Of a stretch of 44,680 bases of DNA, positions 33,115 to 41,226 are shown piece after piece. A program made the translations under genes and the position numbers. Every line of letters starts with the position of its first letter. Positions within the stretch are counted from its first letter, which is position 1. Origin of the DNA: CAWDLX01 sp046728155 (GTDB lineage Bacteria; Actinomycetota; Actinomycetes; Mycobacteriales; Micromonosporaceae). Where the stretch lies: assembly GCA_046728155.1 (NCBI GenBank), contig JBKPDY010000106.1:1-44680 (forward strand), written 5' to 3'. The notes under the pieces were generated by a model. It made no database searches. It saw nothing but the letters and a program-made list of their open reading frames with translations, and was not told the origin of the DNA.

Positions 33115-34797
33115 GTGGCTACCCCAGCGAAGGTGAACAAGGACCAGGTGAGCGAGCCGGACCAGAACTCCGGAGAGCTGACCAAGCGCCAGCTCACCAC
33201 GATCCTTATCGGACTGATGATGGGCATGTTCCTGGCCGCCCTGGACCAGACCGTCGTCGCCACGGCGATGCGGACGGTCGCGGACGACCTCGGCGGCTTT
33301 ACCCTTCAGGCCTGGGCCACGACCGCCTTCCTTATCACGTCGACGATCTCCACGCCGCTCTACGGCAAGCTGTCCGACATTTACGGGCGCAAGCCTTTCT
33401 TCCTCTTCGCGATCGCCGTTTTCATCGTGGGTTCGGCGCTGTGCGGGCTCTCCCAGAGCATGTACGAGCTGGCCGCCTTCCGGGCCCTGCAGGGCATCGG
33501 CGCGGGCGGGCTGTTCTCGCTGGCGCTCGCCATCATCGGTGACCTCGTTCCGCCCCGGGAGCGGGCCAAATACCAGGGCTACTTCCTCGCCGTCTTCGGC
33601 ACGTCGAGCGTGCTCGGGCCGTTGCTGGGCGGCTTCTTCGCCGGCACCACGTCGATTTTCGGTGTCGCCGGGTGGCGGTGGATCTTCTACATCAACGTAC
33701 CGATCGCCGCGGCGGCGATGGCCGTGATCACCCGTTACCTGTACATCCCACACCGGCGCCAGGACCACCGCATCGACTGGCCGGGGGCGCTGACCCTGAT
33801 CGTCGCCCTGGTGCCGCTGTTGATCGTGGCACAGCAGGGACGGGACTGGGGCTGGGGCTCGGGCCGCTCGCTCGCCTGCTATGTGATCGGGGCGATCGGA
33901 ATCGGCCTCTTCCTGATCGCTGAGCGCCGGTACGGCGAGGAGGCGCTGCTCCCGCTGCGTCTGTTCACCGGTCGTACCTTCGCCGTCGGTTCGGCCAGCA
34001 GCTTCATCCTCGGTATGGCGATGTTCGGCGGCCTGCTCGTGCTCCCGCTCTACCTGCAGATCGTGAAGGGAGCCAGCCCGACCAAGGGTGGCCTGGAGCT
34101 GATCCCCTTCGTCATCGGAATCATGGCCGGTTCGATCATCTCGGGCCAGACCATCGCCCGGACCGGTCGCTACCGGATCTTCCCGATCGTCGGAGGCGTT
34201 TTCATGCTCGCCGCGCTGCTGCTCTTCTCCCGTATCGGGGCCGACACCCCGTTGTGGCGGACCATGCTGGTGATGGGCCTGATGGGCCTGGGCCTCGGCG
34301 GCAACATGCAACCCATGATCGTCGCGGTCCAGAATGCCGCCTCACCCAGGGAGATCGGAGTCTCCACGTCGTCGGTGACCTTCTTCCGGTCGATGGGCGG
34401 AACGCTCGGGGCCGCGGTCTTCCTCTCGATCCTGTTCAACGCGCTTCCGAACAAGATCGCGACGGCGTTCGGCGCCGCGTCGGCGACGCCGGCGTTCCAG
34501 GAAGCCGCGCGGGCTCATCCGGACCAGGCGCTGGGTCTGCGGCAGGCGCTCACCGGAGGCGGCAGCGCGTCATTGAACGACACGTCGTTCATCAACAAGT
34601 TCTCCGACGTCCTCACCCATCCGTTCAAGGTCGGCTTCTCCGAGGCGATGAGCCAGGTCTTCCTGATCGCCTCGGCCATCATGGTGGTCGGCCTCATCGT
34701 CGTCCTGCTCCTGCCGGAGCTGCCGCTACGCCAGCAGTCCGGGGCGACCGCCCGGGCCGCCGAGGACGCGGAGCTCGCCGCCGCCGACTCAGCCTGA
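33115..34797 (+). CDS. MFS drug efflux transporter, DHA2 (14-span) family
   Basis: A 560-residue proton-driven exporter. Motif D1, MFLAALDQTVVATAMRTVADDLGG, and the loop STPLYGKLSDIYGRKPFFLF (motif A) are classical. ALQGIGAGGLFSLALAIIGD and SSVLGPLLGGFF give motifs B and C. Fourteen spans can be counted, with a large loop after span 13 (residues 445-510). GGGAGACGAGT precedes the GTG start. The gene follows marR and its stop is followed at once by GTCCTTTGTAGAC (34798-34810). Substrate range cannot be read from sequence. Confidence 0.92.
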   Translation: MATPAKVNKDQVSEPDQNSGELTKRQLTTILIGLMMGMFLAALDQTVVATAMRTVADDLGGFTLQAWATTAFLITSTISTPLYGKLSDIYGRKPFFLFAIAVFIVGSALCGLSQSMYELAAFRALQGIGAGGLFSLALAIIGDLVPPRERAKYQGYFLAVFGTSSVLGPLLGGFFAGTTSIFGVAGWRWIFYINVPIAAAAMAVITRYLYIPHRRQDHRIDWPGALTLIVALVPLLIVAQQGRDWGWGSGRSLACYVIGAIGIGLFLIAERRYGEEALLPLRLFTGRTFAVGSASSFILGMAMFGGLLVLPLYLQIVKGASPTKGGLELIPFVIGIMAGSIISGQTIARTGRYRIFPIVGGVFMLAALLLFSRIGADTPLWRTMLVMGLMGLGLGGNMQPMIVAVQNAASPREIGVSTSSVTFFRSMGGTLGAAVFLSILFNALPNKIATAFGAASATPAFQEAARAHPDQALGLRQALTGGGSASLNDTSFINKFSDVLTHPFKVGFSEAMSQVFLIASAIMVVGLIVVLLLPELPLRQQSGATARAAEDAELAAADSA

Positions 34798-34892
34798 GTC
34801 CTTTGTAGACGCACCGGGGTGATCGCGCGGAGCACGCCGTTCGCGGCTATCGGCGGGCGCGCCATACATGTCGAGTTCCCCGCACCAAGGTT

Positions 34893-34925
34893 GCTACTGC
34901 GGTACCGAAAGCGACTCCACGCCCA
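34893..34925. repeat. Half copy of the dispersed palindromic repeat
   Basis: GCGGTACCGAAAGCGACTCCACGC matches the left arm and centre of the full element at 34998-35064 (GGAACCGAAAGCGCCGCCACGC). No matching right arm follows. It may be a truncated copy. The 355 bp between the MFS gene and the antitoxin hold no gene that I can support. Confidence 0.5.
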
Positions 34926-34997
34926 CCGAGCCGGTGCAAGATCCCTTTTCCCGAGGTGTGGCGCCTCGGATCGTATCCCTGTGCTGGGAACCGACCG

Positions 34998-35064
34998 CAA
35001 GATCGCCGTGATGGAACCGAAAGCGCCGCCACGCGTCGCTTTGAGTACTGGAACACCGATCTTC
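34998..35064. repeat. Dispersed palindromic repeat, copy 2
   Basis: Outer arms CAAGATCG (34998-35005) and CGATCTT (35057-35063), inner arms CGAAAGCG and CGTCGCTTTG, centre CGCCACGCG. It shares the core and right end with copy 1 at 7202-7266. It ends 90 bp upstream of the Phd/YefM antitoxin start. Confidence 0.75.
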
Positions 35065-35115
35065 AGCCGGTCCTCGGCAAGCGCCTCTTGCGACACCATG
35101 AGCGGTCAAGTTCAC

Positions 35116-35144
35116 TCGACAGCCCAGGAGTCGTAGACTAGAAT
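35116..35144 (+). promoter_or_regulatory. Promoter of the phd/relE pair, probably leaderless
   Basis: TCGACA (35116-35121) and TAGAAT (35139-35144) are separated by 17 bases. The start site should fall at about 35151-35153, at the antitoxin ATG itself, so the transcript is probably leaderless. There is no ribosome-binding site upstream of the ATG, which agrees. Confidence 0.6.
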
Positions 35145-35153
35145 CATAGTCTA
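35134..35153. promoter_or_regulatory. Toxin-antitoxin operator TAGACTA-N6-TAGTCTA
   Basis: Perfect seven-base inverted arms TAGACTA (35134-35140) and TAGTCTA (35147-35153). They flank and overlap the -10 region and touch the start codon. Binding of the antitoxin here would directly block transcription. Confidence 0.7.
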
Positions 35154-35443
35154 TGAGTACGATCCCTCTGTCGGAGGCGAAGGCAAGGCTCTCCGAGGTG
35201 GCCGACGAGGTTGACCGGACCCACGATCGGGTGCACATCACGCGAAACGGTCGCGAATATGTCGTGCTGATCGCGGCCGAGGACCTCGACTCGATGGAAG
35301 CCACCATCGAGTTGCTCTCCGACCCGGACGCGATGGCGCGGATACGCCAGGCGGAGGCCGATCTGGCGGACGGCCACGCGACAACCGTCGAAGCGATGGC
35401 CGCCCTCATGGCCGAGCGCAGAACCCGTGAACGTTCCCGCTGA
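35153..35443 (+). CDS. Phd/YefM-family antitoxin
   Basis: A 96-residue protein that begins STIPLSEAKARLSEVADEV and continues VHITRNGREYVVLIAAEDLDSM. This is the Phd/YefM DNA-binding and dimerisation fold. The C-terminal 40 residues (DPDAMARIRQAEADLADGHA and on) should be the toxin-neutralising tail. Transcription appears leaderless from the promoter at 35116-35144, with a palindromic operator over the -10. The 3' end overlaps the toxin gene by 17 bp, so the two are coupled. Confidence 0.88.
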   Translation: MSTIPLSEAKARLSEVADEVDRTHDRVHITRNGREYVVLIAAEDLDSMEATIELLSDPDAMARIRQAEADLADGHATTVEAMAALMAERRTRERSR

Positions 35444-35717
35444 GGACGACGATTCGTACTCGCTCGTGCTGGCACCCGGCGCGAGACGGGCACTCAGCGA
35501 GGACCTGCCAGCCGCCGCCGCGTTCGCGGCGTGGGAGTTCGTCAACCGTCCGCTCCTACGTCAGCCGCATCGGGTCGGAGCGCCGCTGCAGGCCCCGTTT
35601 GAAGGACTGTGGCGGGCGAGACGCGGTGAGTACCGCGTCCGATATCGCATCGACGATGAACACCGGGTGGTTCAGGTGCTAGACATCGACCACCGCCGGG
35701 ACGTCTACCGTCGGTGA
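35427..35717 (+). CDS. RelE/ParE-family toxin
   Basis: A 96-residue toxin with YSLVLAPGARRALSEDLPA, then LRQPHRVGAPLQAPFEG and LWRARRGEYRVRYRIDDEHRVVQVLDIDHRRDVYR. This is the RelE fold and basic signature (R-x-G-x-Y-R-V-x-Y). RelE toxins cut mRNA at the ribosomal A site; ParE relatives hit gyrase. The terminal HRRDVYRR with Arg and Tyr favours RelE-type activity. The start overlaps the antitoxin 3' end. Confidence 0.88.
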   Translation: MNVPAEDDDSYSLVLAPGARRALSEDLPAAAAFAAWEFVNRPLLRQPHRVGAPLQAPFEGLWRARRGEYRVRYRIDDEHRVVQVLDIDHRRDVYRR

Positions 35718-35758
35718 TACCAAACGAAATTCACGGTGGCTGAATGCGCCGACAGTGG

Positions 35759-36133
35759 TCAGCGCTCGCGGAAGCCGCCGAAGAATCGGCGGAAGAAGCC
35801 GCCTTCGAAGGGGAGCGGCTCGGAAGGCGCGGGCGCGGTGGACCGCAGGCGGGCAACCGGCTCGTCGTAGTCGGCGCGGGCGATCGAGTCGATCACCTGT
35901 GCCTCATCGAAGTTCTCCGAGCCCTCGATCTCGGGAACGAACCCTACCAGCACGCCGTCGCGCATGACCTGGGCCTCAAGTCCCGCGGTGTCATCGGTAT
36001 CCCAGATCGCCTCGCGTCCGTCAGCAAGTGAGACGCGAACGCCGAACTGCGCTACGCCGGAGCGCTCCACGTGCGCCGGCGTTCCGCGCTCCCGCAACTT
36101 GTCAACGACGCGCCGAGCCCGGTTCTCGTCCAT
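35759..36133 (-). CDS. Conserved-looking hypothetical protein
   Basis: A 124-residue acidic protein. Residues 1-60 look like a small alpha/beta domain: MDENRARRVVDKLRERGTPAHVE, then FGVRVSLADGREAIWDTDDTA. Next comes VGFVPEIEGSENFDEAQVIDSIARADYDEP and a short tail with GGFFRRFFGGF. No family recognised. The ATG at 36133 is chosen because the upstream extension lacks a strong start signal and the domain begins here. It converges on the toxin gene with a 41-bp gap. Confidence 0.65.
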   Translation of the reverse strand: MDENRARRVVDKLRERGTPAHVERSGVAQFGVRVSLADGREAIWDTDDTAGLEAQVMRDGVLVGFVPEIEGSENFDEAQVIDSIARADYDEPVARLRSTAPAPSEPLPFEGGFFRRFFGGFRER

Positions 36134-36230
36134 GCCAACCAAGATAGCGCGCCCGGCCGGCACTGCCGGGCTCATCAGAGTGCCCAGGATTCACAGCGGA
36201 CTCGCATCCCCCGTGAGCGGTGCTCGTAGC

Positions 36231-37340
36231 TCAGGCGACCGTCTGCCACCAGCCATCGGCCTCGGGCGGGTTGTCCACGTCGATCCGCTCGCCCGGCCGA
36301 GGGAAGGCGACCGGGACCTCGCGCTCCTTCGCCTCACGCCAGAGGCGCTCGGCCGGCTCCGACCAGTCGTGCAAGGCCAGGACGAACGTACACCAGTGCA
36401 CCGGCACGAGCAGTCCACCATGGACATCGACGTGCGCGCGCACCGCGTCCTCCGGAGTCATATGGATGTCTGGCCAGCCCTCGCCATAGGCTCCACATTG
36501 GACAAGTGCGGCGTCGAAGGGGCCGTGCACGGCGCCGATGCGGGCGAACCCGTCGAAGTACCCGGTGTCGCCGGTGTAGAACAGCTTGCGGGTGGGGCCG
36601 GCCACGACCCACGACGCCCACAGAGTGTTGTCCCGGGTGAACGAACGACCGGAGAAATGGCGGGCCGCGGTCGCTGTCAGCCGGACCCTTCCGACCATCG
36701 TGTCCTCGTCCCAGTCCAACTCGACGATCCGGTCGGCCGCGACTCCCCACCGTTCCAGGTGCGCTCCGACGCCCAACGGCACGATGAACGGCATCGCCTG
36801 CAGGCGTACCAGTTCGACGATCGTCGGCATGTCGAGGTGGTCGTAGTGGTCGTGCGAAATGACCACGGCGTCGAGTCGGGGTAGCTCATCGAGGCCGAGC
36901 GGAACCGGGTGCAGCCGCCTGGGTCCGACCAGGTGGGAGGGCGAGCAGCGATCACCCCACACCGGATCGAACAGCAGCCGGTGACCCTCGATCTCGACCA
37001 GCGCCGACGCATGCCCGTACCAGGTGATGTGCAGCCCTTGAGCGATCGGCACCCCCGACGGGGTGACCACCGGGATCGGCCGGGACGGTTTGCGGTGATG
37101 CTCGCCGCCGAACATCTCGTTGAGCACAGCCCGTCCCTGCGGCACCGAACTCGAGGGGACGCTGTTGCGGAACCTTCCGTCGCGGAACTGTGGCGAGCGC
37201 AACATTCGCTCAGCCCGTTCGCCTGTTGGTGCCGCACCCAGGGCTACCGGGATGTCCCGTACCGCCCAGATCGCCGCACCAACGGCTGCGGTTCCCGCGG
37301 CCAGCCTCGCCGCCCGGCGCAGTATCGACCTTCTCGCCAT
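36231..37340 (-). CDS. Metallo-beta-lactamase-fold hydrolase (UlaG/NAPE-PLD-like)
   Basis: A 369-residue enzyme with an N-terminal membrane anchor or signal (LAAGTAAVGAAIWAVRDIP after a basic start). The MBL core reads ITWYGHASALVEIEGHRLLFDPVW, the metal motif VVISHDHYDHLDM, FYTGDTGYFDGFARIG and LLVPVHWCTFVLALHDW. This order fits the lactonase/NAPE-PLD-like group, often annotated as L-ascorbate lactonase or phospholipid hydrolase. Substrate not assignable. The ATG at 37340 is preceded by GGAGGTG; a longer open frame exists. Divergent from the threonine-synthase-like gene. Confidence 0.88.
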   Translation of the reverse strand: MARRSILRRAARLAAGTAAVGAAIWAVRDIPVALGAAPTGERAERMLRSPQFRDGRFRNSVPSSSVPQGRAVLNEMFGGEHHRKPSRPIPVVTPSGVPIAQGLHITWYGHASALVEIEGHRLLFDPVWGDRCSPSHLVGPRRLHPVPLGLDELPRLDAVVISHDHYDHLDMPTIVELVRLQAMPFIVPLGVGAHLERWGVAADRIVELDWDEDTMVGRVRLTATAARHFSGRSFTRDNTLWASWVVAGPTRKLFYTGDTGYFDGFARIGAVHGPFDAALVQCGAYGEGWPDIHMTPEDAVRAHVDVHGGLLVPVHWCTFVLALHDWSEPAERLWREAKEREVPVAFPRPGERIDVDNPPEADGWWQTVA

Positions 37341-37477
37341 CCGCCACGCACCTCCGGCGTTCCAAGATACCCGACGGCCGCTGTGCCAGCGCTGAGCCCA
37401 GGCATGAGTCCACTGTGGAGCGTTATCCCAGGCCGCCGCCATGGCCTGTTTCGCACGGCTGAGGCTATCTTGAGCGC

Positions 37478-38674
37478 ATGCTCACCCACTGCGAGTGTCC
37501 GCGCTGCGCGACGACGTACGACGCGGACACGTTGCTCGGGGTGTGCCGATGCGGCTCTCCACTGCTCGCTCGCTACGACCTCGACCAGGTCCAGCGCGCT
37601 GTCACTCCGAGTTCGGTGGCCGACCGGACGGCCGACCTGTGGCGCTACCGCGAGCTGCTGCCGGTACGTGACCCGGCGCGTGTCGTGACCTTGGGAGAGG
37701 GTTGGACGCCGCTCGTTTCCGCCGCCCGGTACGGCGCTCGGATCGGCGTGCCACGGCTGCTGGTGAAGGATGAAGGGCTGACGCCGACCGGGTCGTTCAA
37801 GGCGCGAGGCGCCGCGGTCGGCGTCTCGCGCGCGGCGGAGCTCGGAGTACGCCACGTCGCGTTGCCGACCAACGGCAACGCCGGGTCGGCCTGGGCAGCG
37901 TACACGGCTCGGGCGGGAATGCGCGCGAGCATCGTCATGCCGCGCTCGGCACCCGTGATGCCGCGGCGGGAGTGCCTCGCGGCCGGCGCACATCTGTCCC
38001 TCGTGGACGGACTGATCGGCGACGCAGCCGCGGTGGTCCGGTCGCTCGTGGCCGACTCGGCGGGCACCGTCTTCGACGTCTCGACCCTGTGCGAGCCGTA
38101 CCGGATCGAGGGCAAGAAGACGATGGGATTCGAGATCGTCGAGCAGTTGGGCTGGCGGACACCCGATGTCATCGTCTATCCGACCGGCGGCGGGGTGGGA
38201 CTCATCGGTATCCACAAGGGACTGTCGGAGCTCCGCTCGCTCGGGTGGTTGCCGCCCGGGCCGACGCCGAGGCTGGTCGCCGTGCAGGCCAGCGGCTGTG
38301 CCCCGATCGTGCGCGCCTTCGCGGCGGGGCGGCGCCGGGCCGAGCCGTGGCTCGACCCTCGGACGATCGCCTTCGGCATCACCGTCCCGGCGCCGCTGGG
38401 TGACGAGCTGATCCTCGACGCATTGGGGGGAACGGGCGGCACGGCCGTCGCCGTCGATGATGCCGAGATGCTGGCCGAACTGCGCGACGTCGCCGCGACC
38501 GAGGGGATGCTGCTGTGCCCGGAGGGAGCCGCCTGCCTCGCCGCCGTCCGCCGGCTGGTCGCCAACCGGTGGCTCAACGGCCACGAGGAGGTCGTGGTCA
38601 TCAACACCGGGTCGGCACTGAAGTATCCCGAGGCTCTCGACGCTGCCCTGCCGTTCGCCCGGACAGGTTACTGA
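37478..38674 (+). CDS. thrC: Threonine synthase-like PLP enzyme
   Basis: A 398-residue fold-type II PLP enzyme. An N-terminal zinc-ribbon-like segment, CECPRCATTYDADTLLGVCRCG, precedes the catalytic domain, as in one class of threonine synthases. PLP Lys sits in LTPTGSFKARGAAVGVS, the substrate loop is ALPTNGNAGSAWAAY, and the phosphate-binding glycine loop is YPTGGGVGLIG. It would convert O-phosphohomoserine to threonine. No hom or thrB gene is adjacent, so this may be a second copy or a related lyase. A GTCCACTGTGGAG site lies 58 bp upstream of the gene at 37408-37420. Confidence 0.85.
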   Translation: MLTHCECPRCATTYDADTLLGVCRCGSPLLARYDLDQVQRAVTPSSVADRTADLWRYRELLPVRDPARVVTLGEGWTPLVSAARYGARIGVPRLLVKDEGLTPTGSFKARGAAVGVSRAAELGVRHVALPTNGNAGSAWAAYTARAGMRASIVMPRSAPVMPRRECLAAGAHLSLVDGLIGDAAAVVRSLVADSAGTVFDVSTLCEPYRIEGKKTMGFEIVEQLGWRTPDVIVYPTGGGVGLIGIHKGLSELRSLGWLPPGPTPRLVAVQASGCAPIVRAFAAGRRRAEPWLDPRTIAFGITVPAPLGDELILDALGGTGGTAVAVDDAEMLAELRDVAATEGMLLCPEGAACLAAVRRLVANRWLNGHEEVVVINTGSALKYPEALDAALPFARTGY

Positions 38675-38746
38675 CCCGTTCTGTCGAGTACGGCGTCCCG
38701 ACTAACGTCAAGCTGTCGTCGGCACGCATGAAGAGAGGAGGCCGAG

Positions 38747-39325
38747 GTGATCGCGCGGGCCTGTGCACTGATTGCCGTAATGGTGCTGGCGGGCTGCGGC
38801 GTCGCCTCCACACAGACCACCCCGACGGCGAACAACCGTCGCGCCCAACCGGCCGGCGTGGTCGACTATCGGATCACGCACCCGGAGTACCTGACTCACG
38901 ACCACCACTACGGGCACATCCAATACCCGACCTCACCGCCCGTCGGAGGTGACTCCAATCCGCACTGGCAGAACTGCCTCGGCGACGCCTACACCGCTCC
39001 GATCGCGAAGGAGCTCGCCGTGCACAGCATGGAAGACGGCGCGGTGTGGGTAACCTACCGGCCGGATCTGCCCGGCGAGCAGTACCAAACGCTCAAAGCC
39101 CTGGTGGAGGGACGCCCATTCACGTTCATGAGCCCGTTCCCGGGCCTGGACCGGCCGATCTCGCTGCAGGCCTGGGGCTACCAGCTGAAGGTCGACAATG
39201 CCGACGACCTCGCGATCGTCGCCTTCATCCGTGCCTACCGGCTGAAGGCCGCCGTAGCGCCCGCCGCGACGTGCTCGGGCGGGATCACCGTTACCGCGGC
39301 CGCCGCGAACCTCTGGCCACCCTAG
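38747..39325 (+). CDS. DUF3105 lipoprotein
   Basis: A 192-residue protein with a short lipoprotein signal (ARACALIAVMVLAGC; lipobox LAGC) and a DUF3105 domain: VDYRITHPEYLTHDHHYGHIQYPTSPPVGGDSNPHW (seen as the blocks HDHHYGHIQYPTSPPVGG and NPHWQNCLG). It continues AVHSMEDGAVWVTYRPDLPG and SLQAWGYQLKV. The His cluster suggests metal binding, not proven. AGGAGG precedes the GTG start. The stop is followed directly by TGTCCACTGTGGCC. Function unknown. Confidence 0.85.
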   Translation: MIARACALIAVMVLAGCGVASTQTTPTANNRRAQPAGVVDYRITHPEYLTHDHHYGHIQYPTSPPVGGDSNPHWQNCLGDAYTAPIAKELAVHSMEDGAVWVTYRPDLPGEQYQTLKALVEGRPFTFMSPFPGLDRPISLQAWGYQLKVDNADDLAIVAFIRAYRLKAAVAPAATCSGGITVTAAAANLWPP

Positions 39326-39382
39326 TGTCCACTGTGGCCATTCGCGGCCGGGGAGCAGCCGCGCCGGAGCGTCGGCGAATAG

Positions 39383-39400
39383 GGATCATACCCTTGATCC
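39383..39400. promoter_or_regulatory. Inverted repeat abutting the antiporter start
   Basis: GGATCA (39383-39388) and TGATCC (39395-39400) are perfect arms around TACCCT and end at the base before the GTG start. There is no ribosome-binding site. A TAGGGA -10-like element at 39380-39385 would give a near-leaderless transcript. An operator is a possible reading. Confidence 0.35.
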
Positions 39401-40969
39401 GTGACACTGTTGCTCACCGTCGCCGGACTCACCGCGGTCGTCGTCGCCGTTGCCGCGGTCTCCCGCAAGCTGGGGCTGCTCTCACCGATCCTGCTGGTGG
39501 TGGTCGGGCTGGTCCTGTCGTACGTGTTCCGCGACCACAGCTTTGCCCTCGACCCCGAGTTCGTCCTCATCGGAATACTGCCGCCATTGATCTACGTGGC
39601 TGCTCTGGAGACCTCGGTCCCCGCGTTCCGGTTCAACCTGCGCCCGATCCTGCTGCTCGCGGTCGGCCTGGTTGTCTTCACTGCGGCCTGCGTCGGCGCG
39701 GTCACGAAGGCGATCATGCCGGGCGTACCGCTCGCGGCATGCCTCGCCCTGGGCGCGGTGGTTGCGCCACCGGACGCCGTGGCCGCCACCGCCGTGGCCC
39801 GGCGGATCGGACTGCCGCGCCGGATGGTGACCATCCTCGAGGGCGAGAGCCTGCTCAATGACGCATCCGCGCTGGTGCTCTTCCGGGTTTTCGTGGCCGC
39901 GGCGGTCGGCCTCGCGGTGGGGCCGTGGCAGATCGGCCAGGAGGTGGCGGTCGCGGCGGGCGGCGGGGCGCTCGTGGGTGCGGTGTTCGCCGTCTCCATC
40001 GGGTACCTGCACAAGCGGGTGACCGACCCGCTCATCGACAACGCGATCTCCCTGCTCACTCCGTTCGTCGTCACGGCGGTCGCCGAGGGCCTGCACGCGT
40101 CGGCCATCGTGGCCGTGGTGGTCACCGGGCTCTACCTGGGCCATCGGCTGCCCACCCTGATGTCGGCCGCGTCACGGTTGCAGATGGGGGCGTTCTGGAA
40201 GCTGGTCAAGTTCCTGCTGGAGGGACTGGTCTTCCTGCTGGTGGGGCTCCAGTTACGGGAGGTGGTCGCTGGGCTCGACACTCCGGTACGGACGACGGTC
40301 ACGGTCACCGTTGCGGTGGTGAGTACGGTCATAGTGTCCCGGTTCGTTTGGATGTACCCGGCGACCTACCTGACCCGGCTGATCCCCAGGGTCCGCCAGC
40401 GCGACCCCGCACCGCCGGCGACCGTCCCGACGGTTCTCGCCTGGGCCGGGATGCGCGGCGTGGTCACGCTGGCAACCGCGCTCGCCCTGCCCGAACTGCT
40501 GGCCCATGGGAAGACCTACCCGCGGGCGCTCTTCGTCTGGGTCGCCTTCGCCGTGATCACGGTGACGCTGCTCGTGCAGGGCACGACCTTGCCCATGCTC
40601 GCCCGCCGGCTTCGCATCCAGCCCGATGATCCGATGCAGGACACGCTGGCCGAGGCGGCGACCCAGCAGGCCGCCAGCCGGGCCGCCCGGCAGCGGCTCG
40701 AGGAGGCAGCACCGACCGCGCCGGCAGGCGTGGTGGACCGGCTGCGGATCCTCACCGAGCAGCGGTCCAATACCGCGTGGGAGCGGCTCGGACACACCCG
40801 CGAAACCCCTTCGCAGGCGTATGTTCGGCTCCGGCGCGGGATGCTGGAGGCTGAGCGGGCGGTGTTCCGGGAGGCTCGCGATACCGGACGGATCCCGGAG
40901 GAGGTCCTGGTACGGGCGCAGCGGGACCTGGACCTGGAGGAGTCGATGCTGGAACGGAGCAGCGGATGA
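39401..40969 (+). CDS. nhaP: Na+/H+ antiporter, CPA1 family
   Basis: A 522-residue antiporter with about twelve spans and a 120-residue cytoplasmic tail. CPA1 text: LGAVVAPPDAVAATAVARRIGLP, then VTILEGESLLNDASALVLFRV, with the ion-binding Asp in LLNDAS. It continues WAGMRGVVTLATALALPE near residue 345. The tail (AEAATQQAASRAARQRLEEA, SNTAWERLGHTRETPSQAYVRL) is helical. It exports Na+ or K+ in exchange for protons. The TGA overlaps the ATG of the UBP-finger gene as ATGA, so both are made together. Confidence 0.93.
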   Translation: MTLLLTVAGLTAVVVAVAAVSRKLGLLSPILLVVVGLVLSYVFRDHSFALDPEFVLIGILPPLIYVAALETSVPAFRFNLRPILLLAVGLVVFTAACVGAVTKAIMPGVPLAACLALGAVVAPPDAVAATAVARRIGLPRRMVTILEGESLLNDASALVLFRVFVAAAVGLAVGPWQIGQEVAVAAGGGALVGAVFAVSIGYLHKRVTDPLIDNAISLLTPFVVTAVAEGLHASAIVAVVVTGLYLGHRLPTLMSAASRLQMGAFWKLVKFLLEGLVFLLVGLQLREVVAGLDTPVRTTVTVTVAVVSTVIVSRFVWMYPATYLTRLIPRVRQRDPAPPATVPTVLAWAGMRGVVTLATALALPELLAHGKTYPRALFVWVAFAVITVTLLVQGTTLPMLARRLRIQPDDPMQDTLAEAATQQAASRAARQRLEEAAPTAPAGVVDRLRILTEQRSNTAWERLGHTRETPSQAYVRLRRGMLEAERAVFREARDTGRIPEEVLVRAQRDLDLEESMLERSSG

Positions 40970-41226
40970 CGTGTGAGCACCTGAGCACGGCGCCGGCGGA
41001 CGTGGGACCGCAGACAACCGAGGGCTGCCCGGACTGCCTCAAGATCGGCTTCTACGATTGGGTTCATCTGCGGATGTGCCTGACGTGCGGGCGTATCGGC
41101 TGCTGTGACTCCTCGCCTTACCAGCACGCGACGGCCCATTACCAGGACGTGGCGCATCCCGTGATGCGCTCCGTCGAGCCCGGCGAGAGTTGGCGTTGGT
41201 GCTATGTGGACGAGCTCATCGGCTAG
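40966..41226 (+). CDS. UBP-type (ubiquitin-binding) zinc-finger protein
   Basis: An 86-residue protein that is essentially one ZnF-UBP domain. Probable zinc ligands: Cys3 and His5 (TCEHL), Cys21 and Cys24 (CPDC), Cys38, Cys41 and Cys46/47 in RMCLTCGRIGCC, and His54, His58 and His64 in QHATAHYQDVAHPV. WRWCYVDE closes the fold. In eukaryotes this finger grips the C-terminal Gly-Gly of ubiquitin. Bacterial versions are widespread but poorly understood. Coupled to the CPA1 antiporter by ATGA, it may bind the antiporter's tail or a Gly-ending peptide. Confidence 0.9.
   Translation: MTCEHLSTAPADVGPQTTEGCPDCLKIGFYDWVHLRMCLTCGRIGCCDSSPYQHATAHYQDVAHPVMRSVEPGESWRWCYVDELIG

Noticed and set aside
33010..34311. 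Minus-strand open frame opposite the MFS transporter
   Set aside because: Low-complexity His/Asp/Glu/Arg-rich text without motifs; antisense shadow.
37244..38584. Minus-strand open frame opposite the threonine synthase-like gene
   Set aside because: No domain and no ribosome-binding site; antisense shadow.
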